Shown here: piece by piece, positions 53,135-63,257 of the stretch
Numbering within the stretch: the stretch's first letter is position 1
Layout of the letters: each line of letters starts with the position of its first letter
Assembly: GCF_025766255.1 (NCBI RefSeq)
Contig: NW_026516811.1
Coordinates: 1-64,000 of the forward strand
Reading direction: 5' to 3'
Length of the DNA: 64,000 nucleotides
Source: Zychaea mexicana
Lineage: Eukaryota; Mucoromycota; Mucoromycetes; Mucorales; Lichtheimiaceae
Position numbers and translations under genes: made by a program
Notes under the pieces: model-generated
Seen by the model: only the letters and a program-made list of their open reading frames with translations
Told to the model about the DNA's origin: nothing
Databases searched by the model: none

Positions 53135-54780
53135 ATGGCCAATGGACTTACGGTCCAGCAAATTGAACAATCACAACAACTACTCGAGATCGCCCAACAG
53201 ACCAATGGTGAGGTCGAGGACAGACAACCAAGAGACACTTCAGCGTCATACCCATTGCTGGAACAGATTCTCTCTGACTTAGAGATCTTACCCGAAAACC
53301 CCAATAATGACATCAAACGATTCCAAAAACAACTTCTACGATATGAAGGGGACGCTTGGACGCGGTCTGGCGCTATCAATGCTCCTTTCATCTCCAAATT
53401 TAAAAAAGCAACTTTCGAAAGCTACAACGTCATCCTACAAAGATACAAAGATGCAGACAGACTCCGAGCCACAGCACGAGCAGCCATTGAACTGTTTGAA
53501 GAGCTACAAGAAATCATCAGCTAGGGGTCGCAATTGGACGGGTCGGGTCGGGTCAAGGGTCTGACCCGTTGACCCGCGGGTCAAGAAAACACTGACCCGA
53601 CCCGACCCGTTCAACCCGACGGGTCAAAACTCGGGTTGACGGGTCACTACTGATTTTGATTTGGTGACAAGGGAGGTGTCAATCAACCAGAGCTTGATCA
53701 CTGGAAGTGCAAAACTACATGTATACACAGCAGTGCTAGCAAGATCTACGTTTTGTGTGATTATTCTTAAAGGTAAAGGGGTTTGTGCCATAACAAAAGA
53801 AATCGTTTGCACTCACATGCATTAAAGAAAGCATAATGGTTAAAGTGTGGTTAAATATCGACTTCCTTTAAATGCCCCTAATCCTTTTCCCTTTTCCCTT
53901 TTCTTTTCATTTCTTCCTTCTTCTTTCATTTCTCTTTTCTTAATTCCTTCTACGTCTTTTGTCAAATCTCGTCTCTCACTGCCACTCTCTATTGTCTATT
54001 CTCATTGTACTATTGCTACTTCTTTACTACTATTACATATATTGCTTATAGCTTACTTATCTTACACTTTTGAATATAAAATATGATCCCACAATGAAAA
54101 AGAATATAAGTACGTTTTATGTTACAGTTCCATAGCAGACATATTGACAACTACATCTTTAATATAATGATCCTTCCCAACAAGAAGATTGACTACTTGA
54201 ATACAAGTACCTCATAGATATCATATGTATACACGGGTCACAACGGGTCAACAGATCGGGTCAAGGGTTAGACGGGTTGACTCGCAGGTCAGAAAAGCAT
54301 CAACTCGACCCATTGACCCGTCCTCAACCCATGGGTCGGTTTTGACCTGTGGGTCAGATTGCGACCCCTAATCATCACGGACACTGAGGTCGACAACACT
54401 TTTTAACAGCCGGCACGGCTCTAGGAAACATCAATGAAAAAATACATAGACTGGCGATCTTTGGCTTTGCCAATGCGAAAGTGATGGACCGAGACACCAA
54501 GTTCTTTGTCGCAAAAGCTCTCTGGCTTAACGATTATATCGAAGTCGACGGATCCGAAAAAGAGCTGGCGTTCTCCGAGGAGGACGTTAACAACATCCGC
54601 CAATAATGGCACCAAGATAAACTCATTAGAAGTGTAGTTAGTTCAAAACGTGGAGGATATAGCCAGCGCGGATTTCATAGAAATTGTGGACGAGGCCGAG
54701 GTTTTGCACGCAAGGATCTTGGACAAGGGGGACCGAGACCCCCTGCAAACCAGTCACCAAACTCGGACAGTCACTCCCAT
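53135..54780 (+). pseudogene. DIRS ORF1 (gag-like), split by a hAT-like insertion
   Basis: The first part, 53135-53520, starts MANGLTVQQIEQSQQLLEIA and ends in FEELQEII. The second part resumes at 54371 and, after a frame change, reads KIHRLAIFGFANAKVMDRDT, KALWLNDYIEVDGSE and then an Arg/Gly-rich nucleic-acid-binding region (GGYSQRGFHRNCGRGRGF). A TAA at about 54605 and a closing TAA near 54781 break it. The Arg-Gly tail and the position before RT fit the DIRS ORF1 product. Confidence 0.75.
53521..54370. mobile_element. hAT-like non-autonomous element (850 bp) inside DIRS gag
   Basis: The ends share TAGGGGTCGCAAT as inverted repeats. The flanks are ATCATCAG (53513-53520) and ATCATCAC (54371-54378), an 8-bp duplication with one mismatch. 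Removing it restores QEIITDTEVDN in gag. Dense CGGGTC/GACCCG repeats fill both subterminal regions. No transposase is encoded; an 80-codon pyrimidine-rich frame is chance. A second copy starts at 58407. Confidence 0.85.
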
Positions 54781-54899
54781 CAATAATACCACTATCGTCA
54801 TCAACAACTCCGGCAGTCGCACCGTTGGGTTCGGTAACACAAGCATTCCGAGTAACCATGGAGGGGATAGTGCTTGGGGGCATCTGAGCCACTTTCTGA

Positions 54900-56610
54900 A
54901 TCAATGGAAGAAGATTGCGGCCCACAAATGGCCATTGTCCGTCGAAGACGACTATCGTCTTCAATGGGTGAGCCCACCTGTGCCCTGGCAACCACTGAGG
55001 ATTGTACGCAACCAAACCAAGTAAGCAGCTGTAGATCAAGCAGTGAACCAATTCATGTTGGATGGAGTGATCGAGCACAGTCCCGATCAAGATCGTCGTT
55101 TCCTGTCAACCTTATTTACGATTCAAGAACCAAACAAAGTCAGACCTATTTTATCTTGTGTAAAGACCAACTCCTATATCATGTGCCAACATTTCAAGAT
55201 GGAGGGTATTCCGGCGCTCCGGGACCTTTTAGAACCATTAGACAAGATGGCCAAATGCGATCTGAAGATGGCTTACACAGTGGTCAAGCTGCACAAGGAT
55301 TCTTGTCGATATCTAGCATTCGAACATCTAGGGGTTGTCTACCAGTACACAAGCATCCCATTCGGCATGACAGTTTCTCCTTTGGTTTAAACGAAAATTC
55401 TTCAGTTTGCCCTGGAAGCTCTACGCAAGATACATCATCTTCGGCTGGTTTACTATCTCGACGACATTTGCGTATTGGCAAAGACAGATGCACAGCTACA
55501 AAGACACATGAATCTGTTGTTGAATCATCTACAGTCATTAGGTTTTGTAATCAATTGGGACAAGAGTGTCCTCACACCCTCTTACCAGCAGACATTTTTG
55601 GGATTCGAAATAAATTCCAAGTTTATGACCCTGAAGGTTCCACAATCGAAAATTGCCAAGTTACGACACTGAATCAAACAAGAGTTGAGCAGCGTATGTT
55701 CGTGCCGATGGATAGCCAGCTTAATTGGCAAGATGACCAGCATGATTCCAGCAGTCAAAGAAGCCCTGTTGCATGTCCGATTTCTTCAATAGAATTTAGC
55801 CAAAGGATTGAACAACAAACACAGCCGGTGGGAGGCACCATGCCCATTATCACACGATGCACGCCAAGATCTGGAATGGTGGATGAGGACGCAGGCAACC
55901 AATCAAGGGTTACCAGTGCGTCAGCCAGCACTGCCGGAACCCCGGCTGACAATACAAGTAGATGCTTCCGAAATGGGTTGGGGAGTGTCATCTCCGATGA
56001 TCCAGACAGCAGGGGTTTGGACGGCGAGCGAGAAGGAATTGTCAATAAACGTCTGCAAACTCAGGACGATCAAGATTGCAATACAGCTCTATGGGCTAAG
56101 GTGCCGAAAGTCTACCATCCATCTCATGTCCGACAACACGACAGCAATAAAGTATGCCTTCCGGTCGGGAGGAACAGCTTCACGAATATTACAACTGGAA
56201 GCCTTGGAGATCTAAGAGCTCTGCAACAAGTACCAACGCAAGATTCACTACCAACACATTTCAGGAGTCCACAATATGACGGCTGATGCTTTGAGCCGGA
56301 AGACACAACTGTTATACGAAGCCAAACTTCCCTAGAGGGTGTTTTTGAAGATACGCAGACATTGGCCACGGAAGCAGATGACAATCGACGCCTTTGCAGC
56401 ACGTCACAATCGTCAACTACCCGTATATTGGAGTTCTCACCAGGACCCAGAAGCACAAGCAGTGGATGCATTCCAGCAGAAATGGCTGACGAAAGGTCTG
56501 TATCTGAGCCAGCCTTGGCGTCTCATTCCCAAAGTTTTGCACAAAGTACAAGACGATCGTGTCACGTCAGCAATTCTGGTGACGCCAAACTGGCCTACTT
56601 AATTTTGGTT
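54900..56610 (+). pseudogene. DIRS reverse transcriptase and RNase H, several stops
   Basis: Pieces in order are VRPILSCVKTNSYIMCQHFK, MEGIPALRDLLEPLD, AFEHLGVVYQYTSIPFGMTV (to a TAA at 55388-55390), LRLVYYLDDICVLAKTDAQ (RT active site, about 55450), INWDKSVLTPSYQQTFLGFE, then RNase H-like RLTIQVDASEMGWGVSSPM and IHLMSDNTTAIKYAFRSGG. It closes with AFAARHNRQLPVYWSS. Further stops lie near 55670, 55790, 56211, 56330 and 56600, and most fit single-base changes. The long open frame in another phase across 54874-56286 is a shadow rich in Ser and Arg. Confidence 0.85.
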
Positions 56611-57815
56611 TCCAATGGTACAGAAGAATTACCGCAAGGGCAAGCTGTTGCAGCTGAGGATTTCCCGGAAATGGTCTTTGATTGCATGGCACTTTTCAAG
56701 CAGATGCACTCGCAAGCTGGTGTAACTGGGGAGCTCTGTGCTTATTTAGAAGGTCAGGTTCGCAGGTCTACAAAAGAAACGTACGATAACATCTGGCGTC
56801 AGTGGCTATCATGGTGTACTGATCAAGGCAAGGATCCACGACAATTGGATATACAGTTAATCGCCCGTTATTTGTTGGGTCTACAAAAACAAGGCATTTC
56901 GCTTACACATCTGAACACGACACGATTGGCGTTGGCATTGGTTTATAAGGTCATGGACCTGATGAAGGGTGATGATATTGCGTCAGACCGTTTGATGCAA
57001 TCGTTTTTCCAAGCTGCCAGACGAAAAGAAGTGCGACTGCCAAACTCCGCAGATGAAATCTGGGATGTGGATGTTTTGTTGAAGCTGGTGCAGTCGTGGG
57101 GACCCTCAAGCAAGTTGTCACTGGTAAAATGCAACATAAAACACTGGTTCTTTTGGCGATAGCATCCATATGGCGTATACGATCTGATCTTGGGCGATTA
57201 CAATGGCGAGATGTCACAGTTTTTCGTGATCACGATAATAAGTTGAAGGGATTGACATTACTCATCAGTGAACCTAAAGAAAGCCAGGCAAAGGTGTCTA
57301 ATATTAGACCGCTCTCCGACCAAAATGTTTCTCCAGTGTATACCACTGCTTTATTCATTGAGCGCACGACAGTACTTCGCGAAGCCATTGCTACTGGACC
57401 ATCATTAGCAGACGACCATATGTTTTTCTTGGCATATGTGGATCGACCTGGGTTTCGTCGTTCCATTCAGATAGCAACCGCAGCAGGGTGGTTGAAGACA
57501 CTCATGGAAGAGGCAGGCATTGACACGAGTCATTATAAGCCACACTATATCCAGGCAGCTGCAGCAACCAAGGCAGTGCTGCAAGGCATAGACATCAAGA
57601 CAGTCAAGATGCATGCAAATTGGAGTTTGCATACAGATACGTTTGAACGCTACTACCACCGGCCAAATCAACAACATCGCCAGGGTACGGAAATTGCAGC
57701 AGCTATTTTTTCACCAACCGAGAACTGTACCACATCAGGAGATGAGCGACCATCAACAGGGATTGTGGTAGAGAAAACGCAATACAATCAACAAGTTGAT
57801 GGGAGCGAGACGTAG
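56610..57815 (+). pseudogene. DIRS tyrosine recombinase, catalytic Arg II replaced by Gln
   Basis: Homology begins MALFKQMHSQAGVTGELCAY and continues STKETYDNIWRQWLSWC, the SAM-like N-terminal domain. After a one-base shift near 57130, MQHKTLVLLAIASIWRIRS brings the first catalytic Arg (RIRSDLGRL). YKPHYIQAAAATKAV holds the His, but the HxxR Arg is Gln. HANWSLHTDTFERYYHRP has the second His/Trp and the nucleophilic Tyr. The stop is at 57813-57815, inside the internal complementary region. DIRS elements integrate a circular cDNA with this enzyme. Confidence 0.85.
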
Positions 57816-57825
57816 GATGTGGTAG
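57735..57825 (+). repeat. DIRS internal complementary region
   Basis: AGAAAACGCAATACAATC (complement of the left end) is followed directly by AACAAGTTGATGGGAGCGAG (complement of the right end), meeting near 57789/57790. This junction defines the element ends at 52950 and about 58088. It overlaps the 3' end of the recombinase gene. Confidence 0.88.
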
Positions 57826-57969
57826 GCACCCACCCATGGATCCGCCAGTTCTTCGATCGTAATGTTTTTTCCTTTTTGTATTCTCAATAGATTAGAACAT
57901 TCCATTTTGCATTTAGAATTGTATTTCCCTTCCCTACATGATTGTGAAAAAATAGCCTCATACGTGCTT

Positions 57970-58088
57970 TCTGGAAGGCTAAGGAATAGTGTCAATGAAA
58001 AATTTTATTATCTGAGAATAAACAAGCCAATCAGGCGTGGCTAGGAGGAAGCCTACCACATCCTGCGTCTCGCTCCTATCAACTTGTT
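57970..58088 (-). repeat. Right inverted terminal repeat of the DIRS element
   Basis: It contains AAGGCTAAGGAATAGTGTCA and AATAAACAAGCCAATCAGGC, inverted with respect to the left repeat, and ends CTATCAACTTGTT. Confidence 0.88.
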
Positions 58089-58317
58089 GGATCTATTGGT
58101 AGGTGCTTTATGCCTTGTGTAATTTGTAATACGCAAAAAGTAAATTTTAAAAAACCACCCGAAAAAACATGCTTGCTCATGTTCTTCTCGCCTAAATATG
58201 TATCCGAGCTCTCGATTTAAATGTTTTTTTACTTCAGATACATATTTATCCATTATTTGTCTGCGTGAATTTTCGTAAACGCCTTAGGCAGGTTACAACG
58301 TTACACGGAGTTGCTCT
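58089..58317. other. Flanking DNA between DIRS and MULE-3
   Basis: AT-rich sequence without a recognised gene. It probably represents the pre-insertion target of one or both elements. Confidence 0.4.
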
Positions 58318-58406
58318 ATTCATCAAGAAAAATTACGTCAGAGGAATTTTTAGTCAGTCACAAGCACAGGGAAATTGCAAGTCCCATATTGCAAGTCCAA
58401 CAACTG

Positions 58407-58861
58407 TAGGGGTTACAATTGGACGGGTCATACCTTAGGTTGACAGGTCATTACTGATTTTGATTTGGTGACAAAGGAGGTGTCAATCAACCTGAGCTTG
58501 AGCACTGGAAGTGCAAAACTACATGTATACACAGCTCTCTAAGATGATGGCACGCAAATTCCTAGCAGTGCTAGCAATATCTACGTTTTGTGTGATTATT
58601 CTTAAAGGTAAAGGGGTTTGTGCCATAACAAAAGAAATCGTTTGCGCTCACATGCATTAAAGAAAGCATAATGGTTAAAGTGTGGTTAAATATCGACTTC
58701 CTTTAAATGCCCCTAATCCTTTTCCGTTTTCCCTTTTCTTTTCATTTCTTGCTTCTTCTTTCATTTCTCTTTTCTTAATTCCTTCTACGTCTTTTGTCAA
58801 ATCTCGTCTCTCACTGCCACTCTCTATTGTCTATTCTCATTGTACTATTGCTACTTCTTTC
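58407..58861. mobile_element. Second, truncated copy of the hAT-like element
   Basis: It starts TAGGGGTTACAATTGG and then matches 53639-54034 of the first copy almost base for base (for example TTTGATTTGGTGACAA and GTGCAAAACTACATG). It carries an extra segment of about 33 bp near 58535-58567. Similarity ends abruptly at 58861, so the right end is missing. Confidence 0.8.
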
Positions 58862-58877
58862 ACTGGGCTTGCAGGGG

Positions 58878-59010
58878 AATATCAAGGGATAGAAAAAAGC
58901 TTGATATTATCTTGATATACAGCTTTCTTATAAAATATCAAGATGTTTTCAAACATCTTGACATTTAGCTTTTCGAGTAAATATCAAGGTTTTTTTACAC
59001 CTTGATATTT
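58878..59010. repeat. Three hairpins sharing an ATATCAAG core
   Basis: The hairpins are AATATCAAG/CTTGATATT (58878-58908), a 16-bp-arm hairpin at 58933-58966 with a two-base loop, and AAATATCAAGGT/ACCTTGATATTT (58979-59010). All use the same core in the same register. The source is unknown; it could be a fold-back element or the terminus of another small transposon. Confidence 0.75.
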
Positions 59011-59640
59011 TTATGTGCATATGGTCCCCCAAGCTTATGATTTGATTACATCATGCATGTAGATGTCTATAACGGTCTTACTATACATTGCATATGGACC
59101 AGGTGGTGCCTTCTGTAGTAGGTTCGTAAAAAGAAGGATTACGCATTGCATATTTTCGTTCTTTATATTACACATATAGTAAACGGACAAAGCATGCTAT
59201 TGGTTTTTATATTCATGGTCTAATATATATATTATTATGGGTGTTCACAACCATCTTTATTACTATATTTGTATAAAAAATCGAGTACAAGATTATGCTT
59301 TATAGAACATTAAAGAACGTCATCAAATGTAAGTCTACGTTATGTGATGATTTTAAAAGGAAGGCTGTAGTTGAAAAGAGCTAGTGCAAAGGACAGCGAT
59401 CCTACTATGGGACGTGCATTTGGATTGGTAATTTTTTCTATGTCTGTGTATAGCCTTTTTTGGAGAACAATCATATTCTCTAGTTGTGTTGTAGATATGT
59501 TTGTTTTGTTTTTTGCAAATAAATTATCAAGTTGATTTTTCGAGCGTTCATATTCGGCGAGCAGATCATTTCTATGCTGCTGCTGCTACTGCTGTAAAGA
59601 TGGTGGTGGTAGTTGCACAGATGCTGTTAATGTTGTTGAC
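59011..59640. other. AT-rich left interior of MULE-3
   Basis: No gene is recognised on either strand. It holds the 3' trailer of the minus-strand MULE-3 gene. GCTGCTGC/GATGATG-like triplet runs near 59575-59695 correspond to a low-complexity transposase tail. Confidence 0.45.
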
Positions 59641-61857
59641 GACGAAAATAATCAAGTTGATGCTGGTAATGATGACGATGATGCTGTTGCTGTTGAATGG
59701 CGAGGAAAACTTTGGTTTATGATTACTGGAATGGTGGTGTTATATGCGATAAGATATATATGCTTGCATGGCTGGTTACGCTTTTTAAAATCTTCACAAC
59801 TACAAGAACCAATAACGCCATTGCTATCTGTTTCTTCAAACTTTAAAGTATACAATGCAGAACTAGTAAAAGATTGACAGGTAACCTATTGCCACAGTAC
59901 AATTAGCAATTGTAAAAGTAAGCGCACACATACAGAAACGATACATACAAGATCATCATGAATAGTTATCATCCGGTCAGCTTCATCTGGTACTTTTTTG
60001 CAAGCTTCTTTTTTCCTTTGTTGAGCTTCTCTAGTCGCTGTTGTTTCTTCAACACCAGCCAAAACACGCAGGACTTGAGCACGATAGTCATTTCCGACCA
60101 ACTGCATCAACACATAGATTACACGATCAGCACGATGATTGCGACTGTATGGAAGATATTTGCGTTTAAGTTTAAAATGCCAGCTTTCGATCAGATTATT
60201 TGTATGGAAGGACGCATTCTAAATATACAACCGTAAATAACATTGAAGCGCAAAATAAAGCTAAAACGAGCCTTAAACGTACCCCTTTCCAAGCCTTGCA
60301 CCAAAGATGATGCTTAGGATACCCAATAATCCAGCACATAGCCATAAAACTCAGAATGCTCGTATGTATCTCGCCATTTTTTACCAAATTCATCCCAAGC
60401 CTGCACAAATCCAACGACAGTTTTGCAATTCATCAAAGCACCAAGGGCAGAACGAGCCTCATCTCTTCTTTTCTTCGTATCGGCTGTTGACAGAGTAGTT
60501 TTTAACTATAACCCAACATATAGAAAAAAAAGGTTATATTGAATATACGATAATGTGGCTAACTAAAAGGTACCTTGGACGTGATGTGCTTTTCCCATGC
60601 TCTTTTGATGTGCCAATGACACAGAAGAACTTGAACTTGATGACCATAAACTGCTCTGATGCTGTTAAATTCAACTGGACTGCAATCGATCATGATCCTT
60701 GTTGGTGTGTATTCGATTCTGTCCCGGAGCCACCGAAACCATACTTGCAAATTTTCACTATCTTCTTTATCTGTGATCATAAACGCAAGAGGGTAACCTT
60801 GTCCAGTAACTGTATGCTTGGCAACGATAGAAAACAGATACGCATCAGCCCGACCATTGATGATAGATTTGCAAGTCTTGTGTGTGGCATCAACACAGAT
60901 CTCATTTGATTTCTTGAGCAGCTATAAAGTACATACGCATCTTAATATACGAACATTGCATTATATTTAAGTATATATCTTTTCTTACCAAAGCTTGTCG
61001 TGGTGATATCCATGCAACAACAAAAGTAGAATCCGTGATATATTCCAACGTTTGATAACCTTGATCTTTTAAAAAGAGAAGCCACTTGACTACACTTTCT
61101 TTATCGATTAAATCTTTTCTTGCTAATCTTGACTGTTGGTTGGCGATGATATTCATGACATGATGCTGCTTCACACGTAAGGCTTCCGGGAACGGTCCTT
61201 CGCCTTCCTCGAGCTGATACCACAGGTTAGCATCTCTACAAGTTATCATCATAGTTTTGCTTTACATGTATAGATGATACTTACATCTTGAAGTTGTTTA
61301 TCAGTCAAACGTAGATGTTCCTGAATTTGATCCCACTCCAACTTGTTATTGACAAGTTCTTCGATCCATTTACGTGTTTCAGCGGGGAGTTGTGAGCGAG
61401 TAGCATTGGTTATCTCGGTAGGGTCATGGTGTTGATGTTGCCAGTGATATACAAGTTTAATTTTGCCTGAGAATAAGTATTGAATACGGTATCGAGCACG
61501 ACAATTTACTTTGATAGATGGTTTTGCAAGTCGACGTTTTTTGATGGGAGCAGGTTCAGTTGAGTCTATAGGCAGAGCAGGGATAGCTGGAGCCGATGTT
61601 TCTCTTGAGTGATCACAAAAAAAAGTGATACTACGTTCAACTGTCCGAGGACGGCCGGCATTATTTCGGCGTGCATCTGAAGCCTTGGGTACGGAGATGT
61701 ACTTGTTGTTGGTGATGAAGTTGGCATGCTGCTTGGGGTTTTCTTTAACCCACTCGTCAAGTTGTTGCTGGTTGTCAAAAGTCTCTGTAACTACTTCGGT
61801 CGGGTAGGTGGGAAAGACACGGACAAGGTATCCAAGGCTATCAGATGCAGAGGCCAT
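59640..61857 (-). pseudogene. MULE-3 transposase with SWIM finger, multi-exon
   Basis: The start is at 61857 (MASASDSLGYLVRVFPTYPT). The N-terminal region holds a FAR1-like segment: SIKVNCRARYRIQYLF and HWQHQHHDPTE. After an intron at about 61262-61278 come VMNIIANQQSRLARKDLID and LEYITDSTFVVAWISP. The nuclease has NEICVDATHKTC (Asp), FMITDKEDSENLQVWFRWLR, RIMIDCSPVEFNSI (Asp), CHWHIKRAWEKH, KWRDTYEHSEFYGY and HTNNLIESWHFKLKRK (Glu). The SWIM motif is CSCEDFKKRNQPCKH (about 59780). A probable frameshift lies near 60325 before KHHLWCKAWKG. Exons are separated by short introns of 45-80 bp. It is less damaged than MULE-1 or MULE-2. Confidence 0.87.
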
Positions 61858-61955
61858 TGTTGTAGGTGAGCAATTGACAAAACAACAAAGGTACAGTTGC
61901 GACGCGTCGCTGTGGGAACTTGAAAACTTCTCTGACGTAATTTTTCTTGATGAAT

Positions 61956-63257
61956 AACGAAACCGCGTTAGACGAGCAGGCAGACTGTCCCTTTTTTCCT
62001 CGGTCGACGTCAATCATGATGTATTACATCCATTCCTCTGTCATGAGATTCGATGAAGTGGAAATCTCACTTATCTAGCGAAGAGCTAAATATCATGAAC
62101 AACTCTTTTTTTCCGTGCTTGAAGTCCACAGATGTATACTGTCAGCATGTACTGTGTGCTTTTTATTTTCTGTGCCATGCGGCAAGGAAGAGGCCGTATT
62201 ACCTAGAGGAGCTGGTCTACATACATACCTTCCACAAATAAATCAAATACTTTTTCCACATTGGAATAGTGGAAGGGTCTCTTGAAAAAATTCTGATTAT
62301 ACTCATCATATTTGGGTGTTACGCACCAAGTATAAAATACAAAACTTTAGTAAAACGGGTCAACAGAGTAACGATGCTAACGCGATGCGGTTAAAGAAAT
62401 TCAGGAAGAGACTGAGGAAAGGTGGATACTGTTGTATATTACGATTGCAATTGATACAAGCCTTCACACTTGATATAGATCGATCGCATGCTGACAATGA
62501 GACTGCCTGCAGTTAGATTCGTCAGCTCTTAAATGCAATGCAAAAGTATCTAAACATGGTGGTAACTGCTTTACAGCCTGCCTAATCTAGCGTAGGTGAC
62601 AGATACTGTATGTAAAGAACCAAGTATAAAACCAACTCAAGTATAATACTTTTTAAACAAGCAACCAGGACCATTGCTTGCAAAGAGAAGTGATTTTGCC
62701 AACTAACACTTGAGCCTATCCACCATTTAGCTTTTGCATGATGGTTCCCAAATCGACCAATATCGGCCTCCCAGTCAGCCTCTCAATCAGAAAGTAGAGT
62801 ACCTCCGAACAATGTTAATGTGCTTCCCAATACTAAAATCACTATTCCCAAAGCCCGAAAATATGATACCCAGTATTACGAATCAGCGATAGGAGATGTT
62901 TAGTGGAAGAAGAGCTGCTTTATTGTATATATGATACTGATATGTTTATATAATATTTAGGGGCTAAACTGTCACAGAAGCGATGATTGCGGCAGTGTAA
63001 CACACAGCCACCATTTTAAAGACATGACAGCGTCACAGAGTGGTGCAAAAGGTGCCGCAAGAGCACCGGGTGCTGCACACCAGAACACGATCATCCCGTG
63101 CACTCCACTCTACATGTGTAAGACCTGAGACACTTTTCGTTTAAAAAAAGGGCTGCCCCCTCCTTTTTTTTGTGGGTCCCTTCTGCAACAACATAAAACC
63201 TTGTTTGCTTTTCTTGCTTCTCCCTTCTTCTTATACAATAACTAAAATACTTGAGCA
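61956..63257. other. Intergenic DNA upstream of the VAM7-like gene
   Basis: No protein domain is seen. Short frames at 62053-62241 and 62316-62516 lack coding character. The last 150 bp before the ATG are C- and T-rich (CCCCCTCCTTTTTTTTGTG near 63157-63175), as is common in fungal promoters. Confidence 0.5.

Larger units (their letters stand above)
52950..58088 (+). mobile_element. DIRS-type tyrosine-recombinase retrotransposon (5.1 kb)
   Basis: Inverted terminal repeats pair 53006-53105 with 57970-58068. An internal complementary region at about 57737-57820 is the complement of the two outer ends joined: its first half matches 52950-53010 and its second half matches 58050-58088. This is the DIRS-1 architecture, in which the circular intermediate is primed across the ends. 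Gag, RT/RNase H and tyrosine recombinase follow in order. A hAT-like element interrupts gag. No target duplication is expected for DIRS. Confidence 0.92.
58318..61955. mobile_element. MULE-3 (about 3.6 kb), partly decayed terminal repeats
   Basis: An inverted repeat pairs 58318-58345 (ATTCATCAAGAAAAATTACG) with the complement of about 61928-61955. Weaker similarity continues outward on both sides (TTACACGGAGTTGC versus TAACGCGGTTTCG), so the true ends may lie somewhat further out. No 9-bp duplication was found. The transposase gene is on the minus strand. A second hAT-like copy and a hairpin cluster occupy the space between the left repeat and the gene. Confidence 0.7.

Noticed and set aside
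53847..54086. 79-codon frame repeated in both hAT-like copies
   Set aside because: Although present in both copies, it is pyrimidine-driven low complexity (Phe/Ser/Leu), and similarity of the copies is at DNA level regardless of frame.
54874..56286. 470-codon open frame across the DIRS pol region
   Set aside because: The encoded peptide is Ser/Arg/Gln-rich and lacks motifs, while the other phase of the same strand gives clear RT and RNase H motifs. It is an overlapping shadow frame.
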